Origin: UBA2402 sp037139735
GTDB taxonomy: Bacteria; Planctomycetota; Phycisphaerae; Phycisphaerales; UBA1924
Length of the DNA stretch: 64,000 nt
Direction of reading: 5' to 3'
Assembly: GCA_037139735.1 (NCBI GenBank)
Contig: JBAXFU010000003.1
Coordinates: forward strand, 1-64,000
The position numbers and the translations under genes are program-made. The stretch's first letter is position 1, and the number at the start of each line of letters is the position of its first letter. Below, in pieces: positions 25,857 through 34,117 of the stretch. A model generated the notes under the pieces. That model was not told where the DNA came from. It ran no database searches and was given only the letters and a program-made list of their open reading frames with translations.

Positions 25857-27491
25857 TCAGTTGCCGCGGAGGTTGGTTTCCGGCGGGGGCCCGAAGATGT
25901 CGTTGCCGAAGTTGCGGTCCACCAGCAGACCGAAGCCGTAGCTGGCCCGGAAGCCGTTGCGAACCACCGCCAGCGGCAGCGCCCAGAAGTTGGTGCCCAC
26001 GTTGATGCGGTCGTTGGCCTTGAGATAGACGTCCGGCTGCGTCTGCTCGGCGATCGCCCGGCCGTCGAGCCGGATCGTCGCCTGACGGTCGCGGCCGATC
26101 ATGCGGGTGAGGTCGATGCGTTCGGGGATGGCGATGTTGCCCAGGCCGCCTGCCGCATCGAGGGCGCGCAGGAGCGTGAGGCCGCCCGTCGAAGGCAGGG
26201 TGATCGGGCCGGGCCGCGACACCTGGCCGGCCATGTAGACCAGGCCCTGCGGCGGCGAGGGGACGCGAATGACGTCGCCGGGGCGGATCACGATGTTGTA
26301 CTGCTGACGCCCGGCGAGCAACTGCTGCACGGGGATGCGGATCACCCGCTGCGTCATGGAGGCCTGCTCGGCGGGCGGCTGGCGACGACCCGAGTCGCTT
26401 CCGGCACCGGCGTTGACCTGCGTCCACTTGCCGTTGAGGAAGACCCACTGGCCACCGTCGCGGGGGGCGGGCGATTCGCCGGCGGCCGGGGCGGAGGGCT
26501 TCGCGGCGTTGTCCACCAAGTCGACGGCGGGGGCGGGGGCTTGCGTGTTGGTCTTCGCGCCGGTCTCGCCGGGCAGATCGATCGGGGGCTGCTTGGCGGC
26601 GGGGGTCGCGGGCTGACGGCCGGGCATCATGCCGGGCGAGGATCCCTTGGGCTTCGATCCGGTGACTTCGTCGATCACCTTGAGCAGGTCGTCGCCGCTC
26701 GCGGGCTTCGCGCCTTGCTCGGGCTTGGCGGCGGGCGCGGCGGGGGTGATGCCGCCGTCGGCGGGCGCCTCGGGCTGGGACTGCTCGAGCGAGATCCGCC
26801 GGATGACGTAGATGTCCTCGACGCTCTCGTCGAATCGGCCGCCGGAGGTGAGCGCCTCGAGCAGGTGGTAGTTGGCGTTCGGGATGGCGTACATGCCGCC
26901 GCGGTCGACCGCGCCCACGATGGAGTAGGACGCGCCGCGTTGATCGAGCACGTTGACCTGGGCGAGGGGGTTGCTGACGAGGCGGGTCATGGCCTGCTGG
27001 AGGTCGGCCACGGCCTGCTCCACGGTGCGGCCGGCCACCTTGATGCGGCCGAGCTGCGGGAGGTCGATCATGCCCTTGGCGTCCACCAGGACGCGGTAGG
27101 AGTCGGGCTTGTCCGACACGATGAGGTCGTAGAGCGTGACTTCGAGCGTGTCGCCCGAGGTGATGGTGTAGACGAACGCCTGGGCGAGGAGGTCTTCGGG
27201 GAGCGGATCGGAGTACTCCACCTGCTTGCCGTCGTCGTCCTCGATGGTCGCGATGCGATCCAGGACCGGGACGACGGTCGGGGTGTGTTCCCAGCGGCCC
27301 GTGACGCTGGGATCCATGAAGGAATCCTGGCAGCCGCCCAGTCCGACGATCGAGCCGGCCGCCAGCGACATGGCGACGATCAGGCGCGTCGTTCGACGAT
27401 CGCGCGTGGAGGGGGCTTGGGTGATGTGCAGGTCGACGTTCGAAAGGTCCGCCACAGATGACTCCCGCCCGTTGCCGGGCTTGATCCGCAT
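25857..27491 (-). CDS. Polysaccharide export lipoprotein (Wza-like, SLBB)
   Basis: An outer-membrane export protein of about 544 residues. A hydrophobic segment ends in GLGGCQ, a lipobox, so the mature protein begins with lipidated Cys. The poly-export domain starts around FVYTITSGDTLEVTLYD, followed by an SLBB-like segment (SIVGAVDRGGMYAIP), a long Ala/Pro-rich insert (about 240-355 of the precursor) and a second SLBB-like segment (LVYMAGQVSRPGPITLPS). The insert is unusual. Start is uncertain: ATG 27491 has a weak GGGGGT upstream; GTG 27455 has GGGAG at good spacing and is equally plausible. It heads the minus-strand exopolysaccharide cluster. Confidence 0.85.
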   Translation of the reverse strand: MRIKPGNGRESSVADLSNVDLHITQAPSTRDRRTTRLIVAMSLAAGSIVGLGGCQDSFMDPSVTGRWEHTPTVVPVLDRIATIEDDDGKQVEYSDPLPEDLLAQAFVYTITSGDTLEVTLYDLIVSDKPDSYRVLVDAKGMIDLPQLGRIKVAGRTVEQAVADLQQAMTRLVSNPLAQVNVLDQRGASYSIVGAVDRGGMYAIPNANYHLLEALTSGGRFDESVEDIYVIRRISLEQSQPEAPADGGITPAAPAAKPEQGAKPASGDDLLKVIDEVTGSKPKGSSPGMMPGRQPATPAAKQPPIDLPGETGAKTNTQAPAPAVDLVDNAAKPSAPAAGESPAPRDGGQWVFLNGKWTQVNAGAGSDSGRRQPPAEQASMTQRVIRIPVQQLLAGRQQYNIVIRPGDVIRVPSPPQGLVYMAGQVSRPGPITLPSTGGLTLLRALDAAGGLGNIAIPERIDLTRMIGRDRQATIRLDGRAIAEQTQPDVYLKANDRINVGTNFWALPLAVVRNGFRASYGFGLLVDRNFGNDIFGPPPETNLRGN

Positions 27492-27867
27492 GTCGCACCC
27501 CCGGTGGAGGTGTCGCACCGCGTGCTCGGATCCGAACACGCGTCGAACTTGACGCCCCACCTTCACAGGAGGGCGTCTTCAGACCGACGGGCACGGCGCG
27601 ATCGTAGAACCAAGCGCGTCGGTCGGAGGGATGCATCGACCGGGAAAGAGGGCCCCATTGAAAGCCCCCTCCCGTTTTTATCGAACATCCAGCGCGGCGC
27701 ATGCCATTCACAGGTGATTCGGTCGCCATCCGTTCGCATGGTCGCGGTCCATCCCCCGAACGGGTGGTGCGGCGACCGGCCCGGGATGCTCCTTGCGCCG
27801 TCGATCCCCCGGGGCGTACGACGCTGTGCCCCGCCGGGTTTGGGGGAGTTCCTAAACTCTGGGCTCG
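27492..27867. promoter_or_regulatory. Divergent control region of EPS locus and lipA
   Basis: This 376-bp gap separates the head of the exopolysaccharide cluster from lipA. On the minus strand GGTGCGACA is repeated directly just before the Wza-like start. A weak hairpin near 27642-27673 is followed by five T on the plus strand. TAAACT at 27853-27858 is the candidate lipA -10. I recognise no riboswitch. Confidence 0.4.
27853..27858 (+). promoter_or_regulatory. Candidate -10 element, leaderless, lipA
   Basis: TAAACT ends 9 nt before the lipA ATG at 27868. Confidence 0.45.
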
Positions 27868-28947
27868 ATGAACTCCCACGACACGCCTTCCGGGCCGGTT
27901 CCGGTGTCCGCCGCAGATCCGGCCATTGCCAGGACGCTCGCGCGTCACCCCCGTCCGCTGGGGGGCGATCCGCTGCGCGTGATGGACCCTCCGGTGGTGA
28001 GTCTGTCGGGGATGGTGCTCAACAACGCGGCGGGCAGGGACCAGTTGGCGGTGAAGCGCAAGCCCGAGTGGCTGCGGGCGCAGGTGCCCGGCGGACCGGG
28101 GTACCGGCGTCTGAAGGGCATCATGCAGGAGCATCGCCTCTTCACGGTCTGCGAGGAGGCCGGATGCCCCAACATGGGGGAGTGCTGGTCCCGCGGGGTG
28201 GCGACCATCATGATCCTGGGCGACACGTGCACCCGCGCCTGCGGCTTTTGCAACGTCAAGACGGGGCGTCCGCCCGCGCTCGACCGCGACGAGCCGCGTC
28301 GCGTGGCCGAGAGTCTGGCCCTGATGGGCCTCAAGCACGTGGTGATCACGAGCGTGAACCGCGACGAGCTGCCCGACGGAGGCGCGGGCATCTGGGCGGA
28401 GACGATCATGCGGACGCGGGAGGCCTGCCCGTCGATGAGCATCGAGGTGCTGATCCCGGACTTCGAGGGCCATTGGGGCGCGTTGCAGATGGTGATCGAC
28501 GCGAGGCCGCACATCATCAACCACAACCTCGAGAGCGTCCGTCGCATGTATCCGGCGGTCCGGCCCAGCGCCAAGTTCGATCGTTCGGTGGAGCTGCTGC
28601 GTCGCGTGAAGGAGCAGGGGGGCGTGGCCAAGACGGGGATCATGGTCGGCATCGGCGAGCGCGACGACGAGGTCGAGGCGCTGATGCGCGACGTGCAGGA
28701 GCGGACCGCCACCTCGCACGGCTCGTGCGACATCCTGACGATCGGTCAATACCTGCAGCCCACGCGGAACCACCTCCCCATCGACCGGTGGGTCACGCCC
28801 GAGCAGTTCGCGTCCTTCAAGGACAAGGGGCTGGCGAGCGGATTCAAGGTCGTCGAGAGCGGGCCGCTGGTGCGGTCGAGCTATCACGCCGATCATCAGG
28901 CCGACGTGCTCACCGACATCCTCGCGTCGCGATCGGCCGGCGGCTGA
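27868..28947 (+). CDS. lipA: Lipoyl synthase
   Basis: A 359-residue radical SAM enzyme that inserts two sulfurs into octanoyl chains on lipoyl-dependent proteins. Auxiliary-cluster cysteines are in VCEEAGCPNMGECW and the radical SAM cluster is CTRACGFC; KPEWLR and the C-terminal RSSYHA, which supplies the serine ligand, are also present. The N-terminal 55 residues are longer than in Escherichia coli but end in the usual KRKPEWLR segment. A -10-like TAAACT lies 9 nt upstream. The gene is convergent with lolD. Confidence 0.96.
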   Translation: MNSHDTPSGPVPVSAADPAIARTLARHPRPLGGDPLRVMDPPVVSLSGMVLNNAAGRDQLAVKRKPEWLRAQVPGGPGYRRLKGIMQEHRLFTVCEEAGCPNMGECWSRGVATIMILGDTCTRACGFCNVKTGRPPALDRDEPRRVAESLALMGLKHVVITSVNRDELPDGGAGIWAETIMRTREACPSMSIEVLIPDFEGHWGALQMVIDARPHIINHNLESVRRMYPAVRPSAKFDRSVELLRRVKEQGGVAKTGIMVGIGERDDEVEALMRDVQERTATSHGSCDILTIGQYLQPTRNHLPIDRWVTPEQFASFKDKGLASGFKVVESGPLVRSSYHADHQADVLTDILASRSAGG

Positions 28948-28987
28948 GGCGTCGGGCCGCTCGGAGGTCTTGGGGTCCCACGGGGCC

Positions 28988-29749
28988 TCAGGGTTTCGAC
29001 ACGCGACCGTCTTCCAGTCGCACGACGCGATCGGCCCTGGCCGCGGTGCGTTGGTCGTGCGTCACCACGAGCATCGTCAGGCGTCGAGCGGCGCGGATGG
29101 CGAGGAGCATTTCGAGGATCGTCTCGCCGGTCTTCTGGTCGAGGTTGCCCGTGGGTTCGTCGGCGAGCAGCAGGGTGGGTTCGTTGATGAGCGCGCGGGC
29201 GATGGCGACGCGTTGACGCTCGCCGCCCGACAGCTCCGCGGGGCGGTGGCGGCGTCGATGCGAGAGTCCGACGTGCTCGACGAGTTCCTCGGCGGCGCGA
29301 GTGGCCCTGCTTCGGTGCGCCGGCCACGCCAGGCCCCAGCGGACCATGGAGGCCACGAGGATGTTCTCCATCACCGTCAACTCGGGCAGCAGGTGATAGA
29401 ACTGGAAGACGAAGCCCGTCTCCTTCGCCCGGTAGGCGTCGAGGGTGGAGCGTGACGCGCCCACGAACTCTCGCCCGCGGTAGCGGATGGAGGAGACGCC
29501 GTGGGCGGGTCGGTCGGGGCGGTCGAGGCCGCCCACGAGATGCAGCAGGGTGCTCTTGCCGGATCCCGACGCGCCCAGGATCGCCGCGAACTCGCCCTGG
29601 GCCACGGAGAGATCGACGCCCCGGAGCACGGGCACCTTGACGCGGCCGAGCGAGTAGGTCTTGTGGAGGTTCTCGACGCGCAGGCACGTGGCGTCCGCCG
29701 CGGCGGACGCGGCGACGGTGGCGTCTGGCGTGGCGGCGTCGAGGGTCAT
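28988..29749 (-). CDS. lolD: LolD-like lipoprotein-release ABC ATPase
   Basis: A 253-residue ATPase of the MacB/LolD class: Walker A GASGSGKST, signature LSGGERQRVAIARALI, Walker B LLLADEPTGNLD, and switch His in VVTHD. The FQFYHLLPELTVMENI phrase is typical of LolD. It would drive transfer of lipoproteins from the inner membrane to the periplasmic carrier, with the membrane subunit encoded immediately upstream. Its ATG overlaps the stop of that gene (ATGA). It could instead serve a related FtsX-type exporter; the paired permease favours Lol. Confidence 0.85.
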   Translation of the reverse strand: MTLDAATPDATVAASAAADATCLRVENLHKTYSLGRVKVPVLRGVDLSVAQGEFAAILGASGSGKSTLLHLVGGLDRPDRPAHGVSSIRYRGREFVGASRSTLDAYRAKETGFVFQFYHLLPELTVMENILVASMVRWGLAWPAHRSRATRAAEELVEHVGLSHRRRHRPAELSGGERQRVAIARALINEPTLLLADEPTGNLDQKTGETILEMLLAIRAARRLTMLVVTHDQRTAARADRVVRLEDGRVSKP

Positions 29750-31296
29750 TCGAATCGCAGGGCCCTCACGGGGTGCATGAGCGCGGCCCGTGCCGCGGGG
29801 ACGAGCGCGCCGATCGTGCTGCTCAGGACGCCGGCGACGAAGACGATGACGGCCTTGTCGGCCTCGACCTTGTTGGGGATGGTCACGAAGTAGTAGATCC
29901 TGGGATCCCAGATGACGATGCCCATCGCCCGCCCGAGCCACTCGTGAATGGGATTGATGTTGGCGACGATGGTCCAGGCGAGGGCGAGCCCGAGCGAGGA
30001 GCCGACCAGGCCGATGGCAAGCCCGTATGAGACCCAGAGTCCGGCGACGCCCGCGCTGCTCGCGCCGACGGCTCGCAGGACGCCGATGTCCTTGGTCTTC
30101 TCCGCGACCATCGACCAGAAGATCGCGAGGATCAGGAAGACGGCCACGAGGGAGATGATCATGAAGAGGACCAGCAGGAGCACCGTCTCCTTCTTCACCG
30201 CGCTGATCATCGTGCGGTTCTGCTGCTCCCAGGTCAGGATGTTGATCGAGTGCACCGGGGGCACCACGCCCTTGTGACGCTCGGCGAAGCGGTCGTAGAC
30301 GCGCTCCACCGCCGCGCGAAGCCGCATCGCGTCCTCGGTGCGGAAGACGTCCATGCTGCCCCGCACGAGCACGTCGGTGACGCGGGCCGGTTCCTCCACC
30401 GTCTTCTCCGCCGGGTCGTCGAACCCGTCGCCGCCCTTGGACGGGGCCTTGGGGTCGCGAACCACCCGCTTGGCGGCGTTCATTCGCAGCATCTCCTGCG
30501 CCACGTCGAGCGGGATCAGCACCAGGTTGCTGTCGACGTCGAAGACGCCGCTCTGGAACTCGTTGGCCACCGCGAGGTTGCGGCTCACCATCTCCACCGC
30601 GCGGCCGCTCGCGTCCAGCGGCGCGAGGCTCAGCAGCACCTTGCCGTCTCGCGGCATGAACAGGTCCACGAAGGCGTAGTCCCCGTTGGGCAACGCCTGG
30701 TACGCCTGTTGGGGCACGTAATAGCCGCCGATCTGACGCCGGTTGAACTCGCTGACCTCGATGCCCATCACCATCGCCGGCTCGAGCTTGCCTGCTTCGC
30801 CCTTGCGCACGAGGCGTCGGCCGTTGTCGAGCACCTCCTGCCACGACGTGCCCGAGATGGAGCGAAGGCGAGGATCCTCGCGGTCGGTGTCCTTCTCGAC
30901 GGGCGCGGCGATCGGACGCCAGTGGAGGATCTCCTCGTAGCGGGTGACCTGGGCGAAGCTCGACCCTTCGATGCCTCGCACCCGCACCGTCTTCTTCGCG
31001 CCGTCGGGCAGGGCGATCAGGCCGAAGGACTCGATCACGGGCGAGGCGCCGGCCACCAACGGTTCCTTGCGGAGATCCTCGATCAGTTCGCCGTAGTGGG
31101 CGAACCCGGCGTTGGGCCACGACACCACGACGTCGCCCGTCATCGTGCGTCCGCTGCTGATGAGCATGGTCAGGAACCCGTTCATCACGGACCAGACCAC
31201 CAGCACCATCGCCGTGCACAGGATGACCGCCACCGCCGCCAGCAGCGGCATGATCTTGCTGACCAGGTATCGCTTCGTGAGCAGGAACTGGTACAT
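29746..31296 (-). CDS. LolC/LolE-like lipoprotein-release permease
   Basis: A 516-residue membrane protein with the LolC/E layout: an N-terminal helix near residue 18-40, a large periplasmic domain (about 45-370), and three C-terminal helices with the FtsX-type segment EKTKDIGVLRAVGASSAGVA. Only one permease gene is present, so it may work as a homodimer (LolF-like). The ATG at 31296 begins the family motif MYQFLLTKRYL; a longer frame runs upstream into the divergent gene. TACGCT lies 12 nt upstream. Confidence 0.85.
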   Translation of the reverse strand: MYQFLLTKRYLVSKIMPLLAAVAVILCTAMVLVVWSVMNGFLTMLISSGRTMTGDVVVSWPNAGFAHYGELIEDLRKEPLVAGASPVIESFGLIALPDGAKKTVRVRGIEGSSFAQVTRYEEILHWRPIAAPVEKDTDREDPRLRSISGTSWQEVLDNGRRLVRKGEAGKLEPAMVMGIEVSEFNRRQIGGYYVPQQAYQALPNGDYAFVDLFMPRDGKVLLSLAPLDASGRAVEMVSRNLAVANEFQSGVFDVDSNLVLIPLDVAQEMLRMNAAKRVVRDPKAPSKGGDGFDDPAEKTVEEPARVTDVLVRGSMDVFRTEDAMRLRAAVERVYDRFAERHKGVVPPVHSINILTWEQQNRTMISAVKKETVLLLVLFMIISLVAVFLILAIFWSMVAEKTKDIGVLRAVGASSAGVAGLWVSYGLAIGLVGSSLGLALAWTIVANINPIHEWLGRAMGIVIWDPRIYYFVTIPNKVEADKAVIVFVAGVLSSTIGALVPAARAALMHPVRALRFE

Positions 31297-31308
31297 CGTC
31301 GGCCCGTG

Positions 31309-31314
31309 AGCGTA
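31309..31314 (-). promoter_or_regulatory. Candidate -10 element for lolC-like/lolD operon
   Basis: TACGCT on the minus strand ends 12 nt before the ATG at 31296, allowing at most a very short leader. Confidence 0.4.
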
Positions 31315-31329
31315 GGGCGAGGTTTGGCC

Positions 31330-31335
31330 TACGCT
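31330..31335 (+). promoter_or_regulatory. Candidate -10 element, leaderless, MocA-like gene
   Basis: TACGCT ends 7 nt before the ATG at 31343; it is back-to-back with the minus-strand element at 31309-31314. Confidence 0.45.
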
Positions 31336-31342
31336 CAGACTG

Positions 31343-32410
31343 ATGCAGCCGCCCCCGAGGAATCTCCCCTTGTGCGTCTGGGCGGAGCCCTCCCAGATCG
31401 CCCTCGTGCGGGAAGTCGCGCGCGTCGCCTCGCTCGACGTGGTGGCCGCCGGGTGCTGGGCGACCGGGCAGACCGGCGCGGTCGCCGGGGCCCTGGAGGC
31501 GGCACCGGCCCCCGACCTTCGCGCCATGCTCGCCTCGATGCAGGGAGGCGTGCTGCTCATCGCCGCCGCGGGCGACTTTGGCGGCCGCCCTGAAGATCTT
31601 CGGGCGATGGTGCAGGCGTGGCAGCGAGGAGTGCGGCTGTTGTGTCTTGATCCGGTGCCGCAGAGCGTCTTTGACCTCTCGCGTCTGTGGCGACCGCAGG
31701 ACGATCTCGAGTCGGAGGGCGGGCCGCTCTCGATGGCCCAGATCGGCGGGCTCGAGCGGGCGATGCGGTTGCTCGCCATGCCCTCGCGGACGCAGGCGTT
31801 CGTGGATGCGGTCGAGACGCTCGCGGCCTTCGGGACGCCCCGGTCGGCGATGGTCCGCGTGCATGCCGCGGCGGGATTGCTTTCGCTGTCGTCGCGGCTC
31901 ATCGGCGGGTTCGACCTGCTGGACCACCTGTTTCCCGGCTTCGAGCATGTCGCGTGGATCGACGCGTGCCGCGTGCCGCGGGGTCATGTGTCGCTGCGGG
32001 CCTCGTCGCCGCCGGATTCGCTCCGTGGGGTCGACGGCGACCTGGCGGCGTTGGTTCGATTTCCGGACGGGCGAGGCGCGACGGTTCACCTCAGCGACTC
32101 GGCGCCCTCGTGCGGATTCTGCGTCGAACTGCTTTCGTCGCAGGGGCTCTTTCGCATCGACGACGACGGTCACGAGTGGCTGGCGCCCGACGGGAGCGTG
32201 CGGTCGCGGGATCGCGCCGAGCCGCAGAGCCTGGGGGTTCGCATCGGGCTCGAGATGGCTCGTCAACTCCGCCACGGCGGCCCCGACACGGGGCCGGTTC
32301 CGCTGGATCGCTCGCTCGCGGCGGCGCAGACCGCCCTGCTCAGTGCCCACACGGGGCATCCTGAGAGCCCGTCGACGATGATCGAGATGGCCCGCCGCGT
32401 CGAACCGTGA
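31343..32410 (+). CDS. Divergent Gfo/Idh/MocA-like protein
   Basis: A 355-residue soluble protein. The N-terminal half has alternating strands and helices with a central region GGVLLIAAAGDFGGRPEDLRAM, and the C-terminal half has LAALVRFPDGRGATVHLSDS followed by VELLSSQGLFRIDDDG, a pattern close to the beta-sheet domain of MocA-type oxidoreductases. The canonical N-terminal dinucleotide loop and the EKP motif are not evident, so it may be a non-enzymatic or altered member. It is the only plus-strand gene of its unit and is convergent with the crotonase gene. Confidence 0.5.
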   Translation: MQPPPRNLPLCVWAEPSQIALVREVARVASLDVVAAGCWATGQTGAVAGALEAAPAPDLRAMLASMQGGVLLIAAAGDFGGRPEDLRAMVQAWQRGVRLLCLDPVPQSVFDLSRLWRPQDDLESEGGPLSMAQIGGLERAMRLLAMPSRTQAFVDAVETLAAFGTPRSAMVRVHAAAGLLSLSSRLIGGFDLLDHLFPGFEHVAWIDACRVPRGHVSLRASSPPDSLRGVDGDLAALVRFPDGRGATVHLSDSAPSCGFCVELLSSQGLFRIDDDGHEWLAPDGSVRSRDRAEPQSLGVRIGLEMARQLRHGGPDTGPVPLDRSLAAAQTALLSAHTGHPESPSTMIEMARRVEP

Positions 32411-32426
32411 CGTTCGCGATGGCCGG

Positions 32427-32456
32427 CCTTTCGATCGTTGGTCTTTCGATCGTTGG
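32427..32456. repeat. 15-bp tandem duplication between convergent genes
   Basis: The unit ctttcgatcgttgg plus one variable base occurs twice in tandem in the 71-base spacer between the MocA-like and crotonase stops. Confidence 0.7.
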
Positions 32457-32481
32457 CCTTGCCATCACCTGGGCCCTGCGA

Positions 32482-33405
32482 TCACTTGCCCTTGTTCAGG
32501 AACGCGGCGATGGCGGCCTTGCCCTCGGGCGCGTTGCGGAGGCGGATGAGTTCGCGATGTTCGCGGCCAAGGGCCGCCTGCCAACCTTCGGTGAGACCCG
32601 CGTGCGCCGCCGCCAGCACTGCGCCGGCGGGCGAGTCGGCCGGATGCGACCCCATCAACGTGGCGCAGGACTCGAGACTCCTTCGGGTGATTTCGCGCCG
32701 GGCGTTGCTCGCGCCCGAGGCGGTGCGGCCGATCCAGTGCGACGGCGCGCCGTCGCGTTCGGCCACGCGGAGCGTGGGGGAGCAGAGCCACGCCTTGGCG
32801 GCCTCGAGCAGTCCCGAGGGGGAGGGGGCGAAGGCGTCGAAGAGGCCTTGCTCCTTCGCTTCGTCGACGCTGAGCGTCTTGCCGCTCATCGTGAGTTCGA
32901 GGGCGAGGGCGGGTTCGATTCTCGCGGCGAGGAGGTTGGTGCCTCCCCAGCCCGGACAGATCTTGAGACCCGCCTCGGGGAGGCCCACGGGGTAGGGCTT
33001 GCCCGAGGGGGAGGGTGCGGCGACCAAGCCGTCGCAGTGCATCGCGAGTTCGAGTCCGCCGCCGAGGGCGGCTCCGTTGATTGCGGCGACGGTTGCGCAG
33101 GGGAGCGCCGCGAGCATGCCGAAGACCTTGGAGCCGTGGGCGAGGTATTCGTCGAGCGTCTGGTCGCTCATCTCGGAGATGGCCTTGAGGTCTGCGCCGG
33201 CGACGAAGACGCGTTCGCTCGCGCTGCGGAGCACGAGTCCGCGGGCGTCGCGGGGGACGAGGCGGAGGGTGGCTTCAAGCCGCCGAATGAGTCCTTCCTC
33301 GAGGACGACGACGGGTTTTCCGGGTTGCTCGAGGGTGAGGGTCCAGATGCCGGCGAAGGGGCCGTCGGTCTCCCGGGAGAGGGGCAGGGGCTCGAACGTG
33401 GTCAT
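32482..33405 (-). CDS. Enoyl-CoA hydratase/isomerase (crotonase) family protein
   Basis: A 307-residue crotonase-fold enzyme. Oxyanion-hole segments FVAGADLKAI and AAINGAALGGGLELAMHCD are clear, and a catalytic-position Glu is present in GLPEAGLKICPGWGG. It would act on an acyl-CoA substrate; the specific reaction is not defined. The C-terminal 60 residues are longer and more helical than in a minimal enoyl-CoA hydratase. TACGCT lies 7 nt before the ATG at 33405. No other fatty acid degradation gene is adjacent. Confidence 0.85.
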   Translation of the reverse strand: MTTFEPLPLSRETDGPFAGIWTLTLEQPGKPVVVLEEGLIRRLEATLRLVPRDARGLVLRSASERVFVAGADLKAISEMSDQTLDEYLAHGSKVFGMLAALPCATVAAINGAALGGGLELAMHCDGLVAAPSPSGKPYPVGLPEAGLKICPGWGGTNLLAARIEPALALELTMSGKTLSVDEAKEQGLFDAFAPSPSGLLEAAKAWLCSPTLRVAERDGAPSHWIGRTASGASNARREITRRSLESCATLMGSHPADSPAGAVLAAAHAGLTEGWQAALGREHRELIRLRNAPEGKAAIAAFLNKGK

Positions 33406-33412
33406 GGCGTCC

Positions 33413-33418
33413 AGCGTA
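33413..33418 (-). promoter_or_regulatory. Candidate -10 element, leaderless, crotonase gene
   Basis: TACGCT on the minus strand ends 7 nt before the ATG at 33405. Confidence 0.45.
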
Positions 33419-33538
33419 GGGGCGTGGCGGTCGGATCACGGCGGAGGATCCGAACGGCATGCGAACGGAGGGCGGCGGATGGCGGGAAGCTCGGTCCGGG
33501 GGTCGAACGCGGGGCTTTTCCCGTTCGGGCCTCGCGCC

Positions 33539-33544
33539 TAGCAT
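33539..33544 (+). promoter_or_regulatory. Candidate -10 element of rpsP
   Basis: TAGCAT would place the transcript start near 33552, giving a leader of about 75 nt with GGAG just before the TTG start. This contrasts with the leaderless arrangement at many neighbouring genes. Confidence 0.35.
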
Positions 33545-33625
33545 CAAGGCCCGTCTTCGCCTTGTTCGAGGTGTTCGGCGGGTCGTTGGGTCAGCGCCTC
33601 GATCACCAGTCATCGGAGATTCGCC

Positions 33626-33964
33626 TTGGTTCGCATCCGCATGCAGCGTTACGGCCGTCGCAACCGCCCCTTCTACCGCATTGCCGCGGTGGAGAAGCGA
33701 GCTCGTCGCGATGGGCCGGTGATCGAGAATCTGGGTTGGTACAACCCGCTGGCGCCCGACGCGACCAAGCAGCTCGAGCTCAACGACGATCGCGTGAAGT
33801 ACTGGCTCGCGAAAGGCGCGCAGCCCAGCGACACGATGCGCGACTTCCTCGCCAAGCGTGGCCTGGTTGACGTGAAGGCGTGGGAGGCCGATCGAGCCCA
33901 GGACCGCAAGCTGGTCGAGGAGCGGAAGGCGAAGGCTGCCGCCGAGGGCGAGAAGAAGGCCTGA
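33626..33964 (+). CDS. rpsP: 30S ribosomal protein S16
   Basis: A 112-residue ribosomal protein starting MVRIRMQRYGRRNRPFYRI, with the conserved VIENLGWYNP segment. It is somewhat longer than Escherichia coli S16 because of a Lys/Glu/Ala-rich C-terminal tail from about residue 85. The start is TTG at 33626, fixed by the family N-terminus and by GGAG about 8 nt upstream. Unlike most bacteria, rimM, trmD and rplS do not follow: a strong terminator lies 61 bases downstream, so it is monocistronic. Confidence 0.96.
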   Translation: MVRIRMQRYGRRNRPFYRIAAVEKRARRDGPVIENLGWYNPLAPDATKQLELNDDRVKYWLAKGAQPSDTMRDFLAKRGLVDVKAWEADRAQDRKLVEERKAKAAAEGEKKA

Positions 33965-34024
33965 GCCGACGCGGGCTCCCCGGAATGTGCGGGGTTCCGT
34001 TTCGGATGTTCTGCTGATCAACCG

Positions 34025-34059
34025 TCGGCTCCGGGTCTCCCGGAGCCGATGTTGTTTTT
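34025..34059 (+). terminator. Rho-independent terminator of rpsP
   Basis: An 11-bp stem (34025-34035 with 34039-34049) with a 3-nt loop is followed by TGTTG and TTTTT. It separates rpsP from the MEMO-family gene. Confidence 0.9.
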
Positions 34060-34102
34060 CGAGTCGGCGGTCGTGGCCGTCGGTCCGAGATTCGGCGATC
34101 CC

Positions 34103-34108
34103 TACACT
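34103..34108 (+). promoter_or_regulatory. Candidate -10 element, leaderless, MEMO-family gene
   Basis: TACACT ends 9 nt before the ATG at 34118. Confidence 0.45.
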
Positions 34109-34117
34109 CACCAAACC

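Noticed and set aside
27641..27680. Possible plus-strand terminator or small RNA in the EPS/lipA spacer
   Set aside because: Five T follow a GC-rich imperfect stem, but the pairing is interrupted and no plus-strand gene precedes it.
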